A stretch of 32,824 bases of DNA from Nitrospirae bacterium CG2_30_53_67 (GTDB lineage: Bacteria; CG2-30-53-67): assembly GCA_001873285.1 (NCBI GenBank), contig MNYV01000044.1, forward strand, positions 1 through 32,824, written 5' to 3'. The notes under the pieces were generated by a model that saw only the letters and a program-made list of their open reading frames with translations, was not told where the DNA came from and ran no database searches. The position numbers were made by a program, and so were the translations under genes. Of the stretch, positions 1-7,553 are shown piece after piece (within the stretch, counting starts at the first letter, position 1; each line of letters begins with the position of its first letter).

Positions 1-20
1 GCTCTGGAGATTCTCGGCAT
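1..20 (-). CDS. Start of a RAYT/Y1 transposase gene running off the left edge (partial)
   Basis: On the minus strand an ATG at 20-18 opens the same MPRISR start as the truncated copy at 86-256, and the frame leaves the window after six codons. Because the truncated upstream fragment looks like a duplication product, the full transposase gene may lie just outside the window. Only the start is visible, so intactness cannot be judged. Confidence 0.4.
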
Positions 21-80
21 GGGCCAATGGTAAACAATGCAGAATGTGAAGTCAAGTAAAAATGGGCGCTGTCCCTATTT
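1..80. repeat. Direct repeat, left copy (duplicated start region of a RAYT gene)
   Basis: This 80-base stretch recurs at 237-315 with a single-base length difference in an A run (five A versus four A near 57-61). Read on the minus strand, each copy holds the upstream region and the first codons (MPRISR) of a REP-associated tyrosine transposase. The outer edge carries GGGCGCTGTCCCTATTT, which from memory I associate with RAYT genes in Desulfobacterota; that association is not checked here. Confidence 0.9.
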
Positions 81-85
81 AAACC

Positions 86-256
86 CATCAGGCAGTAGGC
101 CCATATTTTGAGTGAATATTTGCTGCTGTATGTCTTGAGCCATTCAAGATAAAACAGGTAATCGTCTTTTCTTTCAAAGACGCTCTGCCGGTAATTGCCC
201 CGTTGGGTGATGTGATGAGGAAAACCTACAGCTACGGCTCTGGAGATTCTCGGCAT
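86..256 (-). pseudogene. N-terminal fragment of a REP-associated tyrosine transposase (Y1_Tnp, IS200-like)
   Basis: Translation from the ATG at 256-254 gives a protein beginning MPRISRAVAVGFPHHITQRG, followed by NYRQSVFE and IWAYCLM. This is the N-terminal half of the Y1 transposase fold in RAYT proteins, with the characteristic HHITQRGN segment. After CLM, where family members continue into the catalytic HVH (HUH) motif, the sequence jumps into the left repeat copy at about 85, so the HUH histidines and catalytic tyrosine are missing. The frame stays open through the repeat to the window edge, encoding unrelated residues. It cannot be an active transposase. RAYT proteins normally act on REP palindromes as single-copy domesticated transposases. 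Confidence 0.8.
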
Positions 257-315
257 GGGCCAATGGTAAACAATGCAGAATGTGAAGTCAAGTAAAATGG
301 GCGCTGTCCCTATTT
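237..315. repeat. Direct repeat, right copy
   Basis: Second copy of the 80-base repeat at 1-80, identical apart from one A missing from an A run. It supplies the ATG (254-256, minus strand) and first codons of the truncated transposase fragment at 86-256. The two copies and the 156 bases between them make a partial tandem duplication with a unit of about 236 bp. Confidence 0.9.
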
Positions 316-331
316 ATAAAAAGTTATTTCC

Positions 332-415
332 ATGATGAAATATAAGATACTCGCTATCATTACGATAGCGGTTTTATCGGGATGTGCATCAGTGAGACTG
401 AAACAGCTCGGATAA
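332..415 (+). CDS. Possible 27-residue lipoprotein
   Basis: An ATG ATG AAA start opens MMKYKILAIITIAVLSGC followed by ASVRLKQLG and a stop. The basic start, hydrophobic core and LSGC lipobox form a textbook lipoprotein signal peptide, with the lipidated Cys at residue 18 and only nine or so mature residues. A serine at +3 would favour outer-membrane sorting in species that use the Lol rule. There is no strong Shine-Dalgarno, and the 3' part may be missing, so this could be either a genuine entericidin-like mini-lipoprotein or the 5' remnant of a longer gene. It lies directly beside the duplicated transposase sequence, which fits truncation. I know of no specific function. Confidence 0.4.
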   Translation: MMKYKILAIITIAVLSGCASVRLKQLG

Positions 416-533
416 ACGTCTTTCTCACCGATGTTCATGAAGAAATTGTGTCTTTGTGGCTCAGGTTTTTTTGCTATGCACAAAATGGGTTTTACGGTAT
501 ATTGTGGAAAAAATACAGGGCAGGGTGCGGACG

Positions 534-1850
534 ATGCAGGAGACCCAGGAGCAAGGATTGCAGATTGCGGAGCCTGAAGGACCGTTTGAGGCCATGGACC
601 GGGCCTTTCTGATCCTGCGTATTCTGGTTTTGTTCGGCGGTTTCGGATGGATTTATTTTGCGCCTCTTTCCATTGACAATAAAGCACAGGTCCTTCTGGT
701 TTTCGTATTTTATTCCTTTTACACGGCTGCGCTCTATATCACTATTTTCTTCAATCAGGAACGGATTCGTGTCTTCTATATTGTGGGGCTGATCTTTGAT
801 CTGATCTTCATCTTCCTCCTGTTGATGCTGACAGGAGGGGCTGCAAGCAGTTTTTTCATCGGTTTTTATATTCTGGTGGCCCTCCATTCCTTTTATTACG
901 GTCTCACGGTCGGGCTGCTTGTGTCGTTTGCATCGAGCCTGATCTATTTTGTAAGTTATGTGAACAGCGGGTTTCCCATACACTGGACCGATTTCGCGCT
1001 CAGAATCAGCTTTCTTTTCTTGCTTTCCATCATGGCAGGACTCCTTACCGGCAAGATGAAGCAGGATAGAGAGAGGATTGATCACTTAAATCAAAAACTG
1101 AACGAGTCGCTTCTGGATCTTGAAAAAGTACACAAGAAGCTGATTGAGACGGCCAAGCTCACGGCGCTTGGCCGGATGACCGCGGACGTGGCCCACGAGA
1201 TCAGAAACCCCTTGGTGACCATCGGAGGATTTGCAAGACGGTGCAACAGCAAGATAGACCCGAACTCTCCGGAAAAGAAATATTCCAAGATCATTGTTGA
1301 TGAGGTTGAACGGCTGGAGAAGATTCTCCGGGACCTTTTGGTTTTTTCCAAAGGCCCTGAACGGACCCCTAAAATGATCTCGATCCGCCCGGTTCTTGAG
1401 AAGAGTCTGGAGATTCAAAATGACGATATAAAGGAAAAAAAGATCCGGGTGGTCAGGGAGTATGCGGAAAACCTTCCTGAAATCATGGGAGACGAAGAAG
1501 AGCTCAATCAGGTCTTTGTGAATATGATCCTGAACGCGGTGCAGGCCATGACGTTCGACGGAGTGCTTACCCTCAAGGCCGGATCCCATCTTCGAGACGG
1601 GGTGGAGTGGCTGTGCATTGAGATTCAAGACACGGGTGTGGGGATACCCGAAGAGAACCTGGACCGGATCTTCAATCCTTTCTTTACGACAAAAAGAATC
1701 GGAGAGGGAACCGGCCTCGGTCTTTCAGTCAGCCGCAGGATCGTGGAGGAACACCAGGGGAAGATCGAAGTGGAAAGCGAGCTCGGCAAGGGGAGCGCCT
1801 TCCGGGTTCTCCTGCCGGCGTTCTCCAAGAAGGAGGAGCGTACGGCATGA
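534..1850 (+). CDS. Membrane-bound sensor histidine kinase
   Basis: A two-component sensor kinase of the inner membrane. The N-terminal 175 residues hold about six hydrophobic segments with short loops and no periplasmic domain, so the signal may be sensed within the membrane. A coiled-coil linker (DHLNQKLNESLLDLEKVHKK) leads to a HisKA H-box, VAHEIRNPL, with the phospho-accepting His near residue 221. The ATPase domain has an N-box (NMILNAVQAM), G1 (IQDTGVGIP), an F-box (FFTTK) and G2 (GTGLGLSVS), so it appears catalytically complete. I start it at the ATG at 534; an upstream in-frame ATG at 456 would add 26 residues of unconvincing sequence. The stop overlaps the start of the next kinase gene (ATGA), so the two are probably co-translated. 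No receiver domain is attached. Confidence 0.88.
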   Translation: MQETQEQGLQIAEPEGPFEAMDRAFLILRILVLFGGFGWIYFAPLSIDNKAQVLLVFVFYSFYTAALYITIFFNQERIRVFYIVGLIFDLIFIFLLLMLTGGAASSFFIGFYILVALHSFYYGLTVGLLVSFASSLIYFVSYVNSGFPIHWTDFALRISFLFLLSIMAGLLTGKMKQDRERIDHLNQKLNESLLDLEKVHKKLIETAKLTALGRMTADVAHEIRNPLVTIGGFARRCNSKIDPNSPEKKYSKIIVDEVERLEKILRDLLVFSKGPERTPKMISIRPVLEKSLEIQNDDIKEKKIRVVREYAENLPEIMGDEEELNQVFVNMILNAVQAMTFDGVLTLKAGSHLRDGVEWLCIEIQDTGVGIPEENLDRIFNPFFTTKRIGEGTGLGLSVSRRIVEEHQGKIEVESELGKGSAFRVLLPAFSKKEERTA

Positions 1851-3655
1851 AAAAAGAACTCTTCCAGTTTCTCTCGAAACATCCGGTGTTCCGGAAGCTG
1901 CGGCTTGCTGAAGAAGATCGTAAAGACCTGGCCCGCTCCATAGAGGACGAGTACCTGGTCGGGTTCCTCTCCGGAATGATCCGGGAGATCGAGGAGATCA
2001 TGGGGATTGATCCCAACCTGGAGCAGAAAAAGATATTGGAGATCGCAGCAGAGAGGATCGTGAGGGATCTTCAGGCTGATGCGGCCTCGATACGGCTCTT
2101 CGATCCCGAGAGTATGAGGATGACCAGTTTCGGCTCCTATCGTTTTTCCGAAGATGAGCGGGCCTCATCCATTCCGTTCAGAGAATCCATCGCCGGCAAA
2201 GTCGTTGAGCAGAACCAAAGCATCATGGTTCCGAGTATTCTCAAGAACCCCGATTATCAGAATAAGGAGATTGTGCAGAAGCGGGGACTCAACTCCCTGC
2301 TTGCCGTTCCGCTTCGAATTTCAAAGTTCATGGGGGTAGAAAACGACGTCCTCGGTTCCATTCAAATCTACTACAAAGAGGACAACCGGTATTTCGAGCC
2401 TTTGGAGGTGATTCATGCGGAGCTGCTTGCCCGCCGTGTCAGTTTTGTGCTGGCCAAGAAGAAGATCCTTGATCTTCAGAGGCTGAATGACAGGAAGGAG
2501 AAGATCGTCAATAAGATTTTCATAAAATTGAGCAACCGGGAGGGGATTAAGCTCAAAGATCTCTTTGTTCTGCTGATCCCGGAACTGGGCGAATATTTGT
2601 CCATACAGATTTGCGCTCTTTTTACGGTTTCCAGGGACCGGCAGTTTATCCGCATGGAGGCGGGCTATCCCCTGGACCGGACCTACCACGATCCTGGATA
2701 CACCTTTACCGTCAGCCATCACCCTTACTTCCAGGCGGTGATTCACGGCGCCGAAGCCTGCGGGGATTACCCCTTTGAGCGGATCGCCCCGTCTTATTTG
2801 CTGATCAAGGACCCGCAGAAGAGCCGCCTGAGCAGTCCGGGTATGCGGGAATTCGTTGAACGGTATCACATCCACTCGATACTCCTTGTGCCGCTCAAGG
2901 CCGATGAGGAGATCCGGTACATGATGATGTTCTATGCCGCGGATCAACGGCAGTATTTTGCGGATGAGGAGATTGAGCTTCTGACCTTCTTCGGGAGGGA
3001 GATTATGAAGGCGTCAAGACTGGAACTGCTGGACGATGTCCTGCATGACTTCAAGAGCCCTGCCATTGCCATATCAGGTTTTGCTTCGCGCGCCAGGAAG
3101 TTGATCGAATCAAAGAACATACAAGAGGTCAGAGACAAGCTTGTATCCTATCTCGATATCATGGTCAGGGAGACCGACCGTCTTCAGGATATGGTCTTTG
3201 CCGTTGGTCTTGAAGGGAGGGAGGAGGTTTTAGATCTCAGCCAGGCCGTTCAAAAGAGACTGGAGATCAATCAGGAGACCATACTCGAGATGAGGCGTAA
3301 GAATATACAAGTCACGCCGCCTGAACTTGAACCGGATCTTCCGGTGTATTGCTCTCACTTCGGTCTTGAGCGGGTCCTTGATAATCTCCTGAGCAATGCC
3401 ACCCAGGCCATACCGGATGAGGGAGGCATCCTTTCTGTGAGGACTGATCGAGAGGGGGGCATGGCCTGTCTCAAGGTCCGGAATACGGGAGAGATACCGC
3501 AAGAGAAGATCGAACAGGTCAGAAAAGGCGAGGTCAAAGGACGCGGGCTTAATATCATCTATCGTTTTATCCTGGCCAACCATGGGAGGATGGGACTCCA
3601 TACCGAATCAGGCCAGACCGAATTCACCATCAAGATTCCGCTGCATCAGGCATGA
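1847..3655 (+). CDS. GAF-domain histidine kinase-like protein with degenerate ATPase box
   Basis: A soluble protein of 602 residues whose start overlaps the previous kinase by four bases. After a helical N-terminus, residues about 50-205 read as a GAF domain (AAERIVRDLQADAASIRLFD to SIQIYYKE), and 230-385 as a second, more divergent GAF-like domain. A HisKA-type segment follows, VLHDFKSPAIAISG, with His at 400. The HATPase domain has an N-box (NLLSNATQAIP), but its G1 box reads VRNTGEIP, where the usual Asp of DxGxG is Asn and the second Gly is Glu. The G2 region is reduced to KGRGLNII. Nucleotide binding may be weakened, so it could be a phosphotransfer or scaffolding partner of the membrane kinase encoded just upstream. 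This inference rests on motif comparison only. Confidence 0.82.
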   Translation: MKKELFQFLSKHPVFRKLRLAEEDRKDLARSIEDEYLVGFLSGMIREIEEIMGIDPNLEQKKILEIAAERIVRDLQADAASIRLFDPESMRMTSFGSYRFSEDERASSIPFRESIAGKVVEQNQSIMVPSILKNPDYQNKEIVQKRGLNSLLAVPLRISKFMGVENDVLGSIQIYYKEDNRYFEPLEVIHAELLARRVSFVLAKKKILDLQRLNDRKEKIVNKIFIKLSNREGIKLKDLFVLLIPELGEYLSIQICALFTVSRDRQFIRMEAGYPLDRTYHDPGYTFTVSHHPYFQAVIHGAEACGDYPFERIAPSYLLIKDPQKSRLSSPGMREFVERYHIHSILLVPLKADEEIRYMMMFYAADQRQYFADEEIELLTFFGREIMKASRLELLDDVLHDFKSPAIAISGFASRARKLIESKNIQEVRDKLVSYLDIMVRETDRLQDMVFAVGLEGREEVLDLSQAVQKRLEINQETILEMRRKNIQVTPPELEPDLPVYCSHFGLERVLDNLLSNATQAIPDEGGILSVRTDREGGMACLKVRNTGEIPQEKIEQVRKGEVKGRGLNIIYRFILANHGRMGLHTESGQTEFTIKIPLHQA

Positions 3656-3681
3656 TTTGTAAAACTGAACCCTTGAACCCT

Positions 3682-4065
3682 TCAGTCCACTTTATCCAGG
3701 GCCTTGCGGACGGCATCATCCAACTCCTGCATGACGAAAGGTTTCTGGATGAAACCCTGAATGCCTTCGTCAATGAGGGTTTTCGCTTTCCCTTCCCGGC
3801 TGTATCCTGATGAGAGGAGAATCCGGACATGGGGATTGATCTCACGGAGCCTTAGTAAGGTTTCCTCACCGCTCATTCCCGGCATCATGAAGTCAAGGAT
3901 GACAAGATCAATCTGATCTTTATTTTCCTGCAGGATCCTGCATGCCTCAAGTCCGCTGGTCGCGGTCCATACATGGTATCCTAATGATGTGAGAATCCTT
4001 TCCGAGAGGCGGACGAGGGTCGGATCATCATCTACCACAAGAATATTTTCTTTTTTATTTTGCAT
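3682..4065 (-). CDS. Single-domain response regulator (REC only)
   Basis: A 127-residue CheY-like receiver domain with no output domain. The acidic pocket VVDDD is at residues 10-14, the phospho-acceptor Asp is D58 in VILDFMMPG, Ser85/86 follow beta-4 and Lys108 lies in IQKPF. All switch residues are present. The final residues (QELDDAVRKALDKV) are typical alpha-5. It is convergent with the two kinases (26 bases between stops), so it is not co-transcribed with them although it may serve them. Upstream lies the terminator of the transaldolase gene; a TATAAT at about 4093-4088 on the minus strand could belong to its own promoter, but no good -35 is visible. A weak AAGAGA precedes the ATG. Confidence 0.92.
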   Translation of the reverse strand: MQNKKENILVVDDDPTLVRLSERILTSLGYHVWTATSGLEACRILQENKDQIDLVILDFMMPGMSGEETLLRLREINPHVRILLSSGYSREGKAKTLIDEGIQGFIQKPFVMQELDDAVRKALDKVD

Positions 4066-4102
4066 AGTCTCTTTCTTTTATTAAAAATTATAAAATCAGT
4101 AA

Positions 4103-4130
4103 ATCACCCCAGCCTGAAGACAGGGGTGAT
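4103..4130 (-). terminator. Hairpin terminator of the transaldolase gene
   Basis: ATCACCCC (4103-4110) and GGGGTGAT (4123-4130) form a perfect 8-bp stem that abuts the transaldolase stop codon. An alternative inner pairing of CCTG with CAGG is also possible. On the minus strand the hairpin is followed by an A/T-rich tail (TTTACTGATTTTATAATTTTT), so it resembles a rho-independent terminator separating this gene from the downstream response regulator. Confidence 0.7.
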
Positions 4131-4775
4131 TCATTTGGGCACCTTCTCCCAGTCTTTGAGGAATCGGGCAAGCCCGGAAGTGGTGAGAGGATGTTCCATG
4201 AGTTGTTTCATGACATTGAGCGGGATGGTAGAGATATCGGCTCCGATCAGGGCCGCTTCGAGGACATGAAGGGGATTCCGGATACTGGCCACAATGATTT
4301 CCGTCTCATAGGCATAATTCTGGTAGATGGTATCGATCTGCTCGACCAGTTCCATGCCCACTTTGCTGATGTCGTCCAGCCTTCCCACAAAGGGGCTGAC
4401 ATAGGCGGCGCCGGCCTTGGCCGCAACCAGGGCCTGAGTTGGGGAAAAGACAAGCGTCACATTGGTTTTGATCCCCTCGGTGCTGAGAACCCTGACGGCC
4501 TGCATGCCCGCTTGTATCATCGGGATCTTGACCACGATATTCGGATGGATCTCGGCGAGGCTTCTTGCCTCCTTGAGCATTCCTTCGGTATCGGTGCTCA
4601 CCACCTCGGCATTGATCGGACCGTTGACGATGGTGCAAATCTCTTCAATGACATCCCTGAATGCCCTCCCTGTCTTGGCAACGAGAGAAGGGTTTGTGGT
4701 CACACCATCCACCATCCCAATGGACATCCCTTCTCGGATCTCGGATACATCGGCTGTGTCCATAAAAAATTTCAT
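4131..4775 (-). CDS. tal: Transaldolase / fructose-6-phosphate aldolase family protein
   Basis: A 214-residue class I aldolase of the small transaldolase (TalC/FSA) subfamily, a cytosolic enzyme. Such proteins transfer a dihydroxyacetone unit between sugar phosphates in the non-oxidative pentose phosphate pathway or cleave fructose 6-phosphate. Family signatures include [13 protein letters not shown] at the start, [19 protein letters not shown] with the Schiff-base lysine at K83, and [20 protein letters not shown]. Length is normal for the subfamily. AGGAGG lies four bases before the ATG. The gene is flanked by its own promoter (4881-4909) and terminator (4103-4130), so it is a single-gene unit. 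Sequence alone does not separate transaldolase from aldolase activity. Confidence 0.93.
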   Translation of the reverse strand: MKFFMDTADVSEIREGMSIGMVDGVTTNPSLVAKTGRAFRDVIEEICTIVNGPINAEVVSTDTEGMLKEARSLAEIHPNIVVKIPMIQAGMQAVRVLSTEGIKTNVTLVFSPTQALVAAKAGAAYVSPFVGRLDDISKVGMELVEQIDTIYQNYAYETEIIVASIRNPLHVLEAALIGADISTIPLNVMKQLMEHPLTTSGLARFLKDWEKVPK

Positions 4776-4880
4776 GGGGCCTCCTTAAAAATGGTTTAAA
4801 TTTCCAATGATGATTATGACGTTCATCCGGGGCCGTAAACGACCCGATACGTTACGCTGGTTATTTTATTAAAGATTTAA

Positions 4881-4909
4881 ATTATAAAGTTTTTCAAAGA
4901 AGATGTAAA
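4881..4909 (-). promoter_or_regulatory. Sigma-70-type promoter of the transaldolase gene
   Basis: On the minus strand, TTTACA (4909-4904) is separated by 17 bases from TATAAT (4886-4881), a near-consensus -35/-10 pair. It lies just beyond the stop codon of the CCG-domain protein gene and about 105 bases upstream of the transaldolase start, indicating independent transcription with a leader of roughly 100 bases. Confidence 0.75.
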
Positions 4910-4916
4910 GAATATT

Positions 4917-6239
4917 TTATTTTTTTGATCGCTTATCGGAAAAAGGGGATATGGCCGCAAACGCCGTATCAGAGACCCGCAGTGCGGAATTTAGGAGTTC
5001 AGAGACATGAAGGACGCGGGTTTTCAAACCCGCCCGTTTCAGCAAGTCCGTAAGATGGATCATACAAGAAGGGCAGGCCGTGGCCACCACTTCGGCTTCC
5101 GTCTCCCGAATCCGTTCGACCTTGTGCCTTCCGATCTTCAGCGAGAGATCGTAATGGCTCATGGAAAAGAGCCCCCCTCCTCCACAGCAACGGTCTGCAT
5201 CCCGCATCTCGACGAACTCGACGCCGGGAAGGCTTTTGAGGATCACCCTGGGGGCCTCCCTGACCCCCATCCCATGGTTCAGATGACAGGGATCATGATA
5301 GGTCACGCGGAGCAGGGGCCGGGTTTCTTCATTGAGAATAAGATCTTTCATCAGGTTCTTGGATATCAGGAATTCCTGCAGATCCATCACTTTTCCCGGC
5401 AGGGGATCTGCGCTGCTTTCTTGAAAGAATTTCGGATAGAGTTCACGGAGCATGTACCCGCAGGTTGCACAGAGGGTGATGACGGCATCCGTTTCATAAG
5501 CGGTGAGGGCGGCAAGGTTGGTTTTCATGGCTTTTCCCGCTGTCTCATAGTCTCCCATAAAGAGCATAGGCGCTCCGCAGCAGGTCATGTTCTCAGGCAC
5601 GATCACCTCAAATCCTGCGCGGTTCAAAATCCGTATGGCGGATTCTCCCCAATGCGGGAAAAAGAGATCCACGGCACATCCATAGAACAAGGCGACCCGG
5701 CCTTTGGGTTCTGATGTCGGACAGTTGACCAGGCGCCGTTTGCGGAAGGGTTTCGCGGACGCCGGGGGGATCTGCCTTGCTGCGCCGTTTTGGACATAGG
5801 GGAGGAGAGGGCGGATGGGCCGGACCCTTGAAAGGGGAGTATAGAGTTTTCTTCCCATGATGTCCATCAGGTGAGCAGAGGTTGTGAGTATCCCCGGGTT
5901 TGAAAAGATCTGCCTTGAGATGAGTTTCTGATAGAAGGGGAGACCCTTCTCACGGCTCAGGATGATTTTTGCGGCCAGATTGGCCAAGTCTGCCGATGAC
6001 CCGGCCGGGCATTGCGCTGAACAGGCCTTGCAGCCGATGCAGGAGGAGAGGATGTCATTGAGATGGTCGGTCAGTTCAAGTTTCCCGGAAAGAACGGAGT
6101 CCAGCAGGGCCATCCTGCCCCGGGCGACCTGTGTCTCATCCGGGTTTTCGATATAGACCGGGCAGACGGACTGGCATGCGCCGCATAGAATACACTTTTT
6201 GACTTCTTTTTCAAATTGTTTCAGGAGGTCTTTTGTCAA
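4917..6239 (-). CDS. Fe-S oxidoreductase with two CCG domains (GlcF/HdrD-like)
   Basis: A 440-residue iron-sulfur electron-transfer protein. The N-terminus carries two [4Fe-4S] motifs, CILCGACQSVCP (residues 16-27) and CIGCKACSAQCP (about 67-78). Two cysteine-rich CCG domains follow, with YGCAVDLFFPH/NMTCCGAP/CATCGYML in the first and DPCHLNHG/DRCCGGGG/ACPSCMIH in the second. This layout matches the GlcF subunit of glycolate oxidase and HdrD-type proteins, which pass electrons from a flavin dehydrogenase to a membrane or thiol acceptor. No FAD-linked partner (GlcD) is in the window. It is the last gene of a minus-strand operon, 22 bases after ccsB, so it may feed electrons to a c-type cytochrome pathway; that link is inference from position. 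Confidence 0.88.
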   Translation of the reverse strand: MTKDLLKQFEKEVKKCILCGACQSVCPVYIENPDETQVARGRMALLDSVLSGKLELTDHLNDILSSCIGCKACSAQCPAGSSADLANLAAKIILSREKGLPFYQKLISRQIFSNPGILTTSAHLMDIMGRKLYTPLSRVRPIRPLLPYVQNGAARQIPPASAKPFRKRRLVNCPTSEPKGRVALFYGCAVDLFFPHWGESAIRILNRAGFEVIVPENMTCCGAPMLFMGDYETAGKAMKTNLAALTAYETDAVITLCATCGYMLRELYPKFFQESSADPLPGKVMDLQEFLISKNLMKDLILNEETRPLLRVTYHDPCHLNHGMGVREAPRVILKSLPGVEFVEMRDADRCCGGGGLFSMSHYDLSLKIGRHKVERIRETEAEVVATACPSCMIHLTDLLKRAGLKTRVLHVSELLNSALRVSDTAFAAISPFSDKRSKK

Positions 6240-6261
6240 GAGTAAAGCCTATCCCTCCGGG

Positions 6262-7542
6262 TTATCCTGCGGCGTAACTGTGCAGGCCGGATAGAACGAT
6301 ATTCACCCCCAGGAATGTGAAGAGAACCACGACAAAACCAAGAATAGAGATGTATGCCGTCCTTCGTCCGTGCCATCCGATGGTGATACGAGCATGAAGG
6401 TAAAGGGCATAGACGATCCAGGTGATCAGAGACCACGTCTCCTTGGGATCCCAGGACCAGTAGGTCCCCCATGCATAGTTTGCCCAGATGGCTCCGGTAA
6501 TAATGACCAGGGTCATTAAGGGGAAAGCGACCATGATTGTCTTATAGGAGAGGTTGTCCAGAATTTTTTTGTCGGGGAGCGCCGGAACAAACAGGTTATA
6601 GTTGAGATGAATAACCAGATAGATCAGGGTTGCGCCCCATGAGATGAACAACATGGTCATTTCATAGGGATTGGCATGCAAACTCACTTCAGGAATTTCA
6701 CGGATCTTGATAAGCAGCAGGAGAATGGACGCGCTCTGCAAAAGAAATGACGCGATCAGCGCCCCAAAAGAGACCCTGGATAATTTCTTGTTTTCAAAAA
6801 CCAGGGAGGCGATATAGAGGATCATGGTGAGCATATAAAGACAGAAGACCACACGGAAAAAGGCGCCGGCATCGGGGATCGTGATCTCAACCGGGGTCTC
6901 TGTCCCGGGGTAATAAACCGGGTAGAATTTCCCATGTTCTTCCATCATCTGATTCATCCTGTAGACGCCTTGGGTCAGGATGGACATCTTGCTCACAATC
7001 ATGGAAAAGCATCCGATGATGGAAACGCTGAGGGCAAAAAACTCCATCCGGACCTTATCCTTAATCAGGTAGAGAATGCTGAATCCGAAGGCGACCACGA
7101 AGGAGGCATAGGCCACGGAGGAGACGGCCACATGAAAATGGAGCCATGCGCTCTGAAGGGCCGGGACCAGAGGCTCGATCTCTTTATCCGGTGAGAGAGA
7201 GGCGATTCCCATGGCGGCCAGCGATATGGGGAGGACAAAGGCGCCGGCAATCCTGATCTTGTACTTGAATTCAATCACCAGATAGACTAGGGCGATCCCC
7301 CAGGCAAAGAAGAGAAGCGTTTCGTAGAGATTGGTGAAGGGGGGATGCGCGAGACCGGCCTCGATCCATCGCAGGATCAATCCTGCGGTCAGAGCGGCGA
7401 CGCCGATGGTTGTCGAACCGGTTGCCGTATTTCCTATGAGCGCTTTCCGCGCGCCCAGGAAGATCACATAGAACATCGTTGCAATCAAAAAGGTGATTCC
7501 AGCCAGATTGAACAACGTTTGACTGATTTCAAAGAGGCCCAT
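6262..7542 (-). CDS. ccsB: Cytochrome c biogenesis protein CcsB (ResC/CcsA-type, WWD domain)
   Basis: A polytopic inner-membrane protein of 426 residues from the System II cytochrome c maturation pathway. With ResB it exports haem and ligates it to apocytochrome c on the outer face of the membrane. The tryptophan-rich WWD signature is clear near the C-terminus: WANYAWGTYWSWDPKETW, followed by a transmembrane helix and YLHARITIGW with a haem-coordinating-type His. A further conserved-type His lies in the loop SAWLHFHVAVSS. Many hydrophobic helices are visible and length is slightly longer than typical. It starts 11 bases after the resB stop, so the pair is translationally linked. CcsA, CcsB and ResC are used inconsistently for this family; the call here is the WWD-domain member. 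Confidence 0.93.
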   Translation of the reverse strand: MGLFEISQTLFNLAGITFLIATMFYVIFLGARKALIGNTATGSTTIGVAALTAGLILRWIEAGLAHPPFTNLYETLLFFAWGIALVYLVIEFKYKIRIAGAFVLPISLAAMGIASLSPDKEIEPLVPALQSAWLHFHVAVSSVAYASFVVAFGFSILYLIKDKVRMEFFALSVSIIGCFSMIVSKMSILTQGVYRMNQMMEEHGKFYPVYYPGTETPVEITIPDAGAFFRVVFCLYMLTMILYIASLVFENKKLSRVSFGALIASFLLQSASILLLLIKIREIPEVSLHANPYEMTMLFISWGATLIYLVIHLNYNLFVPALPDKKILDNLSYKTIMVAFPLMTLVIITGAIWANYAWGTYWSWDPKETWSLITWIVYALYLHARITIGWHGRRTAYISILGFVVVLFTFLGVNIVLSGLHSYAAG

Positions 7543-7553
7543 AATCTTCTCCC

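Noticed and set aside
1-315. Possible CRISPR-like or phage-attachment direct repeats
   Set aside because: Only two 80-base copies, 156 bases apart, and the intervening sequence encodes part of a transposase. They are a tandem duplication product, not an array or att pair.
382-612. 76-codon plus-strand frame before the membrane kinase
   Set aside because: No ribosome binding site, no recognisable motif and overlap with the better-supported lipoprotein and kinase starts.
3664-3686. ACTGAA/TTCAGT inverted repeat between the convergent kinase and response regulator genes
   Set aside because: Only six base pairs, A/T-rich stem and no T tract; too weak to call a terminator.
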